Notes under the pieces: generated by a model
Database searches by the model: none
Seen by the model: the letters and a program-made list of their open reading frames with translations, nothing else
What the model was told of the DNA's origin: nothing
IMG/VR virus record: IMGVR_UViG_3300042359_000313
Location: 1-26,270 of that record
From: a virus
Length of the DNA stretch: 26,270 bases
Strand: one strand, 5' to 3'
Translations under genes and position numbers: made by a program
Shown: positions 14,601-21,821 of the stretch, in pieces
How the letters are laid out: the number at the start of each line of letters is the position of its first letter
How positions within the stretch are numbered: position 1 is the first letter of the stretch

Positions 14601-17600
14601 AGCGCGCGCTTTGAAAACGTCGAGCGCTTCGTCCCACGTCATTCCTTTAGTGTTAAGCAGCTCCGTGGACTCTAACGGATCGCCCGCAAGAGAGCCCGCA
14701 CGGTAGTACCGCTGCCCGGGCGTGACAGGAAACGCGTACACTGCAGTGCTGCCGTCTACACTGAATTTGCCGGCTTTAAGCGCCACACGCATAAACGGTG
14801 ACGCGTGTATGTAGCGATGATGCCCTTTGCCCGGCTTCGGCGTAGGGCCGTATGCGTGATGGACCCCTCGATACATAAATGCGGGTTCTGCCGGTCGAGG
14901 GCCTCGGCCTCTTAAGTAGTCGATGATTGATGCGCGCAGCGCATCATCGTATGTCCGTGCTCTATCCTCCAGCTGCTTAACGTTCTCTTCATTGGTGGCC
15001 ATGATCTTGACGGCCGTGGAGCGCGGCGGCGAGAACAGCTTGTACGCCTGCTGCATGGCCTTGGCCGACTCGGACTTGAAGCCGAGCAGCTTCAGCAGTG
15101 CGCGATACAGGCGCTGCAGGAAGTTGCCACGGCGGTCGATCTTGTCGCGCAGCGTGCGGTTGGAGAGCAGCTCGGAGACGAACTCTTTGAGATCCGTGTT
15201 GGCGTACTCGCGGGCGAACTGGCGGTCGGCCTGCAGCGAGCGGTAGAGCTTCTCCAGCTCGCGCCGCGCTTCGCTCGCACGGTCCAGCTCTGCGAGCGTG
15301 GCCGGGTGCGCCGCCTCGTGCAGCAGCGTCTCTTCGCTGAGCATGCCGCGATCGAGCGTGATGGTCAGCGACTTCGGGTTGTACTTGCCCTCGACACGCG
15401 CGCCGTTGAGCATGACTTCGTCGGCAAGAATGACCCGCACGCCCTCGATGTTGGCGAGCAGGCGCTGTGCCGTCTCACGGTTCTCCGCAGACGCGGACGA
15501 ACGTGCGAGCTTCTCCAGCGCGCCGCGCAGATCGTTGGCCTTCAGCGCTTCGACGACATCGTCGGGCAGCGCCGTGGTGGCGCGCTTCTCGTAGAAGGAG
15601 TTGTCGCCACGCAGAGCGCTGGCAGACTCGTCGCTTGGCGCTCTGCCCAAGTTGGCTGCGTAGAGCTTGTCGGCTATCTCATGCATAGCCTTGAACAGGT
15701 CGTCTTTGGTCGCCGTCTCGCTCAGATCGCTGAGCGGCTTACTTAGACTTTTCGCAGCAGCCTCGGTCGCAGCGGCTTCTGCTTCGCCCGGCTTGATCTT
15801 CTTGCTGGCCTTCGCAAGGCGCTCTTCTGCCGCAGCCACTTCTGCCTGCGCTTCCGCTACTGCGCGCTCGGCGTCTGCACGAGACGCAGGCTGCAGCGTT
15901 TCGGCCACTTCCAGTCGGGCCTCTGCCTTGCGCAGCTTCTGCTCTTTTTCTTCAACAGCCTGCTGCGCAGCGCGCAAGACGCGGCTGTCGCGCGTAGCAG
16001 TGCGCAGGTTGTAGCCGAGCGCGTTCAGCGTGTCGTAGGCCGACAGCACTGCCTCTTCGATCGGTTTGCGCAAGGCGTCAGGAATGGGCAGCTTCGCCAG
16101 TCGCTGCTCGATGAACTTGCGGGGGTCGACTGTCTTCGATGCCGTTCTCGCCACGTTCTCGACGCGTGCGGCCACGTCGTCGACGAGGTCGACCACGTTG
16201 CCCGGCGTCGGCACCCATGCGCCAGCCTGCCCGGACGCCTCGACCTGCGTACGCAGGTCTTCAAACGTCGCGCGCATCTTGTCGTCCAAGCGCTCTTTGA
16301 ACCGCGCCTGCGCCGCCTTCTCGCGCAGGTCGGTGTTGGCGGCTTCAACGTCCTCCGGTGACATCTGCAAGAACGGCGCTCTGTTGCCGACGGGCTGCAG
16401 CAAGCGGCCCCTGCCGCGCTGCGCGGGAGCCAAGAACTCGTTCGCCTCAGGCTTGCGCCCAGAGCGCAACTGTCCGACAGCGTTCAGGCGCAGCATGAGC
16501 GGGCTGGCACGATGGAACTGGTACTGCGTCTCGGCAATTCGCGCAACACGCTTGCCGGCCACCGCGATCAGCGCGGCCTTGCGCGCGTTCCTGATGTCGT
16601 CGCCGTTCTGAATCTCGAGCAGTAGGGAGAGTGCGCTTTTGAACGCGTCGTTGGCAGTAGCACGCTCCTGCTCTTCGACCCGCGCCTTCGCACCGCGCTG
16701 CGCCTTGGTGAGCACGAGCACACGCTCGACGCTGCTGTTCTTGTCGACCCGTTTGACGGCCCGCTCGATGCTGGCCAGTATCTTGTCTGCTTGCTTGAGT
16801 CGCGTGACGTCTTGTTTCTTGAGCGCAGCCGTTAGACCGGCAAGCAGCTTGTCGACCTTTGCCTGCGCTTTTTCGACGTACACGGCGAGCTTCTCGGGCT
16901 TGCTCTCGAGCCACTCGGCAACACGCTTGTCGATGAACCTCTCGAGCACGGCGACAACGTCTTCAGACGCGGCAGTCTTGGCGGTATCGCTTGCGAGCAC
17001 AGCTTGCGCTGTCTCGAGCGCCTCCTGCAGTGCCGCCGGTTTGCGACGCTCGGCCTCTTGCTTTTCAAGCAGCGCGGCAAGCTCTTTGAGCTTCACGTTG
17101 AGCTGCATGTTGCCGGCAACGGCGTTGTTGCGCCTCGCATCGAGGATCTGATTTTCGCGCGCATCGATAGCCGCGATCAGCTGACGAAGCTCCTCGCGCC
17201 GCTCCGGTGACCGCTCATCTTCGAGCCGCTCCAGCAGCGCGCGCCGCTCTATCTCCTTGTTTTCGCTGAGCGCAGGGCGGAACCGAATGAGGACGCGCGG
17301 GACGGGCATACCGTCAGGCGTGACTAGCGCATCGCCGTAGACGATGTCGAACAGCCTCTGCTCAGCCACGCGACTGTAGTAGCCCGACAGTCCGCGCAGC
17401 CTTTCAAGCGCTTGGGGCGAGAGCAGCCTTTCAAGCGCGCTCGCAATCGGATCGCCCTTCTCGTTGTAGCCCTCGATAACGTAGACGATGTCGTCGGCGA
17501 AGCGCATCGCCGGGTCTTTGCTCACTCCGGCGTCAACAAACTTCGCATCGACGCCGAGCAGTGCCTGCTTCGTTATGAGCAGCTTGCCCAGCGCAATGCG

Positions 17601-20600
17601 CAGCGGGCGCAGCGCAGCCTCGGCTGCCTCCGACTGCTTCACCAAGGTGTCCTGCAGCGTGCGCTGCTCATCGATCAGCGCTTGCCGCGCGTCGACCAGC
17701 TCGGTCATCTCCTTCTTGATCGCGTCGGTCATGCTGCCGCTCTTCAAGCGTGCGGCCAGCTGCGCAAGCTGCGCGTCGACGGCGTCCAGATCAGCGAGCG
17801 TACGAGCCGTTTCCGCGTTCTTGACCCCTTGCTTCTCTCGGGCCTTCTTCTGCCCCCTGAGAACGTCCTGCCGCGTCTCCAGCTCCTTCATCTGCGCGTC
17901 GATCTGCTGCGGCGTGAGCGACATGGCTTTCAGCCCCAGCAGCCCACTGCGCACAAGCAGCCCGGCCGCCTCTACTACCTCCAGCCGCTCTTGTAGCTTG
18001 GCCCGCTCGCGCTCGGCCTGCGCATCCGCCCGTGTCAGGGCGTTCAGCGCGGTCTTCTCCTGCGTGACGTACTGCCGGAACTGCACGGCGTCCTTCGACG
18101 CATTCGCCTTGATCGGCTTGACGGCATTGGCCATCTCTGCGTACGCATCGAGCACGTTCTTGAAGAGCGGGCCGATAGCAGAAGGCGATACGCCGCTCTC
18201 GTTGCGGTTCACTCGCAACGCCGTGAGCTTGTCGAAGAAGTTGCCAAAGGCGGCGACAGCCTCCGGCGGTACGTCCGCCTTTTGCAGCCAGTCGCGCGTG
18301 AGCCTGTGCATGCGGTAGAGCGACTCGAACCGCTCCTGCGCCGCCGTCTGCGCCTCGCGCAGCGCCTCGCGTGCCTTGTTCAGGCCGCTGTCGGCGTACA
18401 GGCTGTTCTCGAGCGCCTCCAGTTTCTTGGCCAGCTCGTCGAGTCGTCGCTGCAGCGCGTCGGCTTTCTCGGTCAGCGGCGCTTTCTGCGCCTGCTGGTC
18501 GGCACGCAGCGCGCTGTACTCGGCCCCCGCCTTCGCGCTCTCTGCGTTCAGCGCCGCGATCTTTGCGGCCAGCTCGTCGGCAAGCGCGCCCACGCTCTTG
18601 CTGGCCGCCGCGTCTTTCGCCGCCTTCTGCGCGTCCTTCTGGAACTCCGCGATCTGCGCCGAGGTCATGAACGGCGCAAGCGTCTGCTCGCCTTCGAGAT
18701 CGAGCACGCCTTGCTCTGCGACACGCGCAGGGCTGCCCGCCTTGCGACGGCGCGCCGACACGTACTCGACCCGGCCGAGCAGCTTGCGTGCACGACGCGT
18801 CAGCTCGTCGGCAAACTCGATCGTCGGCTGATCTTCACGGCGATGCGCAGCAACGGCGTTGCGCCACTCCGCACGCAGCTTCGGCGGCAGCTTGGCCCAC
18901 GGTACACGCGCCTCGGGGTCGCGCATGTCGTTCCACGCGTCTTGCGCAGACGCCTGCAGCGCGTCAGGCACATTTCGCTTGCGCTCCTCGTCCGTCATGA
19001 ACGGATAGGTCGGCTCTGTGCGTGTAAGCTCTTGCCGCTCTTGCTCGGTGGGCTGACGGCGGTAATAGTCGGTCTCGTACTCAGGCTGCCCAGCCTCTGC
19101 ACGCTGCAGCCGATCGAGGTTGTCCTGCACTTCACGCCGCTCGCGATCACCGAAGCGGTACGGCGTGTCGAACTTCGTGAGCGTGGTTCTTTCAGCGCGC
19201 CCGGCGGACGGCTCGACGGCGTCCAGCCAGTCGCTCACCGCGACACGCGCATCAGCGGCGGCAGGCGTATCACGCGTCAGCAGGTCGCGGCTGCGCGAAA
19301 CGCGCTCAAGCATCTCGGCGTCGGCCGCACTGAGCTTGTCGGCGTAGCGCGACTGGAACTGCTGCACGCGATCGCGCACCTGTGCCTGCGCGAAGCGCTC
19401 ATATCCGGCGGGCTGTCCCGGACCCCCAGCAGGCGCTTGCGCGGCCGGCACCCGTTTCACGTCGAACTGAAACAGCCTGCGTACTTCCGGGTCTCTGGCA
19501 AAGCGCTCCAGCGGGACTCGCTCGATGCCCGCCCACCCCCTCTCGTCTTCTGGGCGTGCAGCATCGTCAACGACGCTTCGCAGCAGTCGCGCCAGCTGTT
19601 GCGGATTGATCTGGTCATCGAGGCCGCGCGTCAACGCGTCAGATATCGTCTCTTCGGCCGACTTGTAGTAGCGCTGGTTCAGCCGCGAATCGTAGTTCGT
19701 GATCTCGATGGGGCCTGCGTCTTTGCTGCGACGACGCGTTCCGACACCGACGGTGTTCAGCTTCTTCAGGAACTCGACCGGGTTATTGTTGACGCGCATC
19801 AGCAGCGTGCGCAGCCTCTTCAACAGCTCCTCGGACGGCGTGACACGCTTGCGCTGCGTTTGCGCCAGCTGCCGCTCTTCCGGGAACAGCTGTCCTTGCT
19901 CGTTGGCACCAAGCTCTGTGCCGGGCTCTTCCTCGCGCTTCGCCGGGGCCGTGCGCGTGAGCACCTGCAGCGGTTCCTGCGGTGCAAGCGTCTCTTCCGG
20001 CTCGGCCACCGGCGCAGCTGCCGGCGCAGCTGCCTGCGCGGCGGCCGGCTCGACCGCCGGCTCGACCGCCTGCCCGGCGGCCGGCTCGACCGCCGGTGCA
20101 GCCTCCGCCTGAGCGACGGGCACAACCGTACGCCGGCGGTTCTTGGCCGGCGAGACGATGCCATCCTGCTCCATGCGCTGGACGAGCTTCGCCGACTCCT
20201 TGCGCGACAGGCCCGTGGCCTCCTGCACCAGCGAGACCGAGACCTTGTTCTGCTCGCGTACGGCCGCCACGGCCTTCTGGTAGGCCGCGTCGGACTCTTG
20301 GGCAGCGGGCGGTGCCCCCGGCGTGGTCGGCGGGTAGGGCTGGCCCGACAGCTCGGACGGCGCGCCCGGCTCGGGAGGCAGCTCGCCAACCTCCGCTCTG
20401 TCCCGCATGTCCTCGACAGGCATGCGCGGCCCGGGCGGCTGCATCGTCGAGAGGCGCTGCTGCGCCGCCTTCAGCTGCGTGGCGATCTGCGCGACCGTCG
20501 CCAGATCGCCTTTCCCCCGCGCTTCCTCGAGCTGCGCGTTCAGCTGCGCAATCTGCTGCGTCAGCTCGTCGTATGACGGCGGCCGCAGCGGCCCGCCCAG

Positions 20601-21812
20601 CGCCTCGAGCGCCTTCTGCAGGCGCTCCAGCTCGTCGTAGATGGGCTTGGACCGGGCGTTCAGCGCCTCAATGGCCTCGGGCGTCATGCCCTGCGTGGCG
20701 GCCGCGCGCTGAGCCAGCGTCTGCTGCAGCTCGTCGATGCGGGCGGTCATGCGCTCGCGCTGCGTCTCGGACGAGTACGTCGGTGCCGGCAGCGCGGGGA
20801 ACTGCGCGTTGGCGCGCAGCGCCTGCTGCCCCGCCTGCGTCCGCTGCTCCTGCTCCGCTTTGGCGACCTTGGCCTCTTCGTCCTCTCGATCGGCTTTCAG
20901 CTTCTCGCCGCCGCGAATCACCTGCCGGCGCTCGAAGCCTCGGCCGGCCGCACCCAGCGGGCCGGCCAGCGCCGCGCCGCCCATGAACGACTCGAAGTAC
21001 TCCTTGCGCGCGTCCTCGTCCGTGATGCTCAGGCCGGCCTGCAGGCGCTCGAAGAGCTGCTGCGCCGCCTCGGTCACGCCTTCGATCGGCATGACCCTCG
21101 CACCGGCCTTGGCGTAGTCAGCGGCCTTCTGCCGCAGAGTCTGCGCGGCAAGGCGCTGCGCCTCGGCCTCAGTGATCTGCACGCCGGCGCGGCCGAAGAG
21201 CTGACCGATGCCGGGCACCATGCGCAGCGCGCCAACGTCAAGCAGCGTCTGCGGCACAGCCGCGCCCACGGCCGACACCAAACTAGTGTCAGCCAGCCGT
21301 TTGCCCGCCTCGACCTGCGCCCCGATGTTGGACATGGTGAACTGCGTGCCGGAGGCCAGCGCGGCCAGTCCGGTGGCGGCCAGACCGGCGGCTGCCGGTG
21401 CACCGAGGCCCGTAGCGGCCAGCGCGCCAAGACCGGCTGCGCCGGCGGTGGTTGCCATAGCGGGCACGGACCCGCCGGCGACCTCCTTGAACTTCTGCCA
21501 CGGCGACTGGAACCAGCTGTCCTCGGTCGGCGTGAAGCGCGCGGCTGCGGCGGCCTGCTGCGCCTTGTTGATGCGCTCGGCCTCCTCGGTGCCGATCAGG
21601 CCCGTGCGACCTGCGAGCAGCGCCAGATCTCCCAGCGCGCGCTCCTTGGCTGCGCCCATCGCCGCGCCGAAACCCTGCTTGTTGGGATCGGGTGCCGGCT
21701 TCTGCAGCCACGCGCGGCGCACTTCGCGCTCGAGCACGGCGGCCGGCGTGCCCTCCGGCGCTTCAACATCGTAGTAGCGCTTGTCAGGGCCAAGGACTCT
21801 GAAGATGGGCAT
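11598..21812 (-). CDS. Giant polyvalent/ejection protein (3,404 aa)
   Basis: One unbroken ORF of 10.2 kb. The N-terminus (FRVLGPDKRYYDVEAPEGTP) is a short module common in phage virion proteins. Residues about 115-155 are Ala/Gly-rich and hydrophobic. Residues about 505-560 match the FtsK-gamma winged helix (KVSVSLVQEATGLSRKESAK, then MEQDGIV). Ala/Pro/Glu repeats follow, then coiled coils to about 2100. H2165-E-A-A-H2169, with EFVSELLSN downstream, is a metallopeptidase. Residues about 2271-2495 are an AT-richer insert, and the last 900 residues resemble LPD38 of polyvalent proteins. No transglycosylase motif was seen. TGAGGA ahead of the ATG is the ribosome site. Such proteins are packaged and injected with the DNA to protect or establish it; this role is inferred. 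Confidence 0.9.
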   Translation of the reverse strand: MPIFRVLGPDKRYYDVEAPEGTPAAVLEREVRRAWLQKPAPDPNKQGFGAAMGAAKERALGDLALLAGRTGLIGTEEAERINKAQQAAAAARFTPTEDSWFQSPWQKFKEVAGGSVPAMATTAGAAGLGALAATGLGAPAAAGLAATGLAALASGTQFTMSNIGAQVEAGKRLADTSLVSAVGAAVPQTLLDVGALRMVPGIGQLFGRAGVQITEAEAQRLAAQTLRQKAADYAKAGARVMPIEGVTEAAQQLFERLQAGLSITDEDARKEYFESFMGGAALAGPLGAAGRGFERRQVIRGGEKLKADREDEEAKVAKAEQEQRTQAGQQALRANAQFPALPAPTYSSETQRERMTARIDELQQTLAQRAAATQGMTPEAIEALNARSKPIYDELERLQKALEALGGPLRPPSYDELTQQIAQLNAQLEEARGKGDLATVAQIATQLKAAQQRLSTMQPPGPRMPVEDMRDRAEVGELPPEPGAPSELSGQPYPPTTPGAPPAAQESDAAYQKAVAAVREQNKVSVSLVQEATGLSRKESAKLVQRMEQDGIVSPAKNRRRTVVPVAQAEAAPAVEPAAGQAVEPAVEPAAAQAAAPAAAPVAEPEETLAPQEPLQVLTRTAPAKREEEPGTELGANEQGQLFPEERQLAQTQRKRVTPSEELLKRLRTLLMRVNNNPVEFLKKLNTVGVGTRRRSKDAGPIEITNYDSRLNQRYYKSAEETISDALTRGLDDQINPQQLARLLRSVVDDAARPEDERGWAGIERVPLERFARDPEVRRLFQFDVKRVPAAQAPAGGPGQPAGYERFAQAQVRDRVQQFQSRYADKLSAADAEMLERVSRSRDLLTRDTPAAADARVAVSDWLDAVEPSAGRAERTTLTKFDTPYRFGDRERREVQDNLDRLQRAEAGQPEYETDYYRRQPTEQERQELTRTEPTYPFMTDEERKRNVPDALQASAQDAWNDMRDPEARVPWAKLPPKLRAEWRNAVAAHRREDQPTIEFADELTRRARKLLGRVEYVSARRRKAGSPARVAEQGVLDLEGEQTLAPFMTSAQIAEFQKDAQKAAKDAAASKSVGALADELAAKIAALNAESAKAGAEYSALRADQQAQKAPLTEKADALQRRLDELAKKLEALENSLYADSGLNKAREALREAQTAAQERFESLYRMHRLTRDWLQKADVPPEAVAAFGNFFDKLTALRVNRNESGVSPSAIGPLFKNVLDAYAEMANAVKPIKANASKDAVQFRQYVTQEKTALNALTRADAQAERERAKLQERLEVVEAAGLLVRSGLLGLKAMSLTPQQIDAQMKELETRQDVLRGQKKAREKQGVKNAETARTLADLDAVDAQLAQLAARLKSGSMTDAIKKEMTELVDARQALIDEQRTLQDTLVKQSEAAEAALRPLRIALGKLLITKQALLGVDAKFVDAGVSKDPAMRFADDIVYVIEGYNEKGDPIASALERLLSPQALERLRGLSGYYSRVAEQRLFDIVYGDALVTPDGMPVPRVLIRFRPALSENKEIERRALLERLEDERSPERREELRQLIAAIDARENQILDARRNNAVAGNMQLNVKLKELAALLEKQEAERRKPAALQEALETAQAVLASDTAKTAASEDVVAVLERFIDKRVAEWLESKPEKLAVYVEKAQAKVDKLLAGLTAALKKQDVTRLKQADKILASIERAVKRVDKNSSVERVLVLTKAQRGAKARVEEQERATANDAFKSALSLLLEIQNGDDIRNARKAALIAVAGKRVARIAETQYQFHRASPLMLRLNAVGQLRSGRKPEANEFLAPAQRGRGRLLQPVGNRAPFLQMSPEDVEAANTDLREKAAQARFKERLDDKMRATFEDLRTQVEASGQAGAWVPTPGNVVDLVDDVAARVENVARTASKTVDPRKFIEQRLAKLPIPDALRKPIEEAVLSAYDTLNALGYNLRTATRDSRVLRAAQQAVEEKEQKLRKAEARLEVAETLQPASRADAERAVAEAQAEVAAAEERLAKASKKIKPGEAEAAATEAAAKSLSKPLSDLSETATKDDLFKAMHEIADKLYAANLGRAPSDESASALRGDNSFYEKRATTALPDDVVEALKANDLRGALEKLARSSASAENRETAQRLLANIEGVRVILADEVMLNGARVEGKYNPKSLTITLDRGMLSEETLLHEAAHPATLAELDRASEARRELEKLYRSLQADRQFAREYANTDLKEFVSELLSNRTLRDKIDRRGNFLQRLYRALLKLLGFKSESAKAMQQAYKLFSPPRSTAVKIMATNEENVKQLEDRARTYDDALRASIIDYLRGRGPRPAEPAFMYRGVHHAYGPTPKPGKGHHRYIHASPFMRVALKAGKFSVDGSTAVYAFPVTPGQRYYRAGSLAGDPLESTELLNTKGMTWDEALDVFKARADKAISRNAAKFNRPPTKEQLEYLAYLEQQHGMTREDALAEELDVLVRNVVEDNFTAGMFETDVDNLPGVWTDKTLPRILSRKYPELRRIDEITEYELGSAMRDNVERAREGVAAVLNGVFPATAPQYKSGFDKNVATNVSNIIGRHASMGDRFMANTFGLRLRTALLDRWAPVEAILKHALSKAGGNQLDDMRVLQMRVTMRLLDQVSQLTSAAFTNGVPRLKADKDNGVKFLRSDKGPNAAAIAKALSKANVGNEQATEQLFTSWLAVLRAERPGVGYGKLNFGTGKDGKPLMNAQIAAGIKQQVASDPKTAAAFEEARKIYNAYNNELIELLHEAGVIDKEKRKQLLDSGYVPFYRLDGTQVVLDVGVSRPITIGSVLDQPSLRELVGDTNVLMPVFASMAQNTGMLVRAATRNMQAKAVANMLKDLGMAEIVKGEGPANSLRFKANRMKEADEEGTRTQENVDYFVTIDGSKLPPGVTPDMLITGLQGVKTAIPAGVQVMAAPARLLRKAITRTPVYAARQITRDTVHAWMTTGGNFNPVMAAVSGLRTMFDKASPAELNLSAAGVISSNVFTNDKEDVARMLRDVASGRSTMSKMLGRLDEMALRADAVTRAAVYDSLRQKGASHVEALLGTLESMNFTRRGTSASMLWLSTVIPFFNAQVQGLDAVWRAFTGDTPFEERMKAREKLLERGALLAAGTLAYVLMMQDDEAYKNATPQERAMNWFLPLPGTGDTLRVPIPFELGLIFKAIPETMFNTMVGDTKASEAVNALTKTILASNPLALPTAVKGPLELAANYSFYNDGPIEGQRELSLEPGERARANTSELAKILGSVANVSPIQLEYLVRSYTGSTGIALLAITNPLMRALGAGDNVERPDRTLSELPIIGSLFQPSNGRGLIEAAYDDMARIQRAANTYKTQVEEGRTDAANATARRFSTELALESTAGAFRQQMGELAQLKRNIAASGVSGAEKRQQIDDIKKMEIQLAKSLREAVSAP
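14330..15002 (-). other. AT-richer in-frame insert in the giant gene, possible ADP-ribosyltransferase-like domain
   Basis: GC is 25 of 60 at 14401-14460 and 27 of 60 at 14521-14580, against 45 of 60 at 13081-13140 in the same gene. The encoded segment is about residues 2271-2495 and opens with MATNEENVKQLEDR exactly at one composition boundary. It contains Y2314-R-G, GKGHHRYIHASP about 20 residues later, then AVYAFPVTPGQRYYRAGS. A Tyr-Arg-Gly start and a following S/T strand recall ADP-ribosyltransferases of polyvalent proteins, but the catalytic Glu cannot be placed with confidence. The composition shift is seen directly; the domain name is tentative. Confidence 0.5.
20009..20096 (-). repeat. 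Short tandem repeats coding an Ala/Pro/Glu linker
   Basis: On the + strand CCGGCGCAGCTG occurs twice in tandem at 20009-20032, and the 20 bases at 20041-20060 recur exactly at 20077-20096. They encode an Ala/Val/Glu/Pro linker just after the FtsK-gamma-like domain of the giant protein. This is probably a flexible spacer whose length can change by slippage. Confidence 0.75.
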
Positions 21813-21821
21813 GCCCGGTCC

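Noticed and set aside
18282-20576. A 764-aa + strand frame inside the giant gene
   Set aside because: It is an Arg/Leu/His-rich shadow of the coiled-coil region, with no ribosome site and no family resemblance.
11598-21812. Giant protein as an N4-type virion RNA polymerase
   Set aside because: The length is similar, but no T7-type RNA polymerase motifs were seen; the visible domains are a winged helix, a metallopeptidase and an LPD38-like region.
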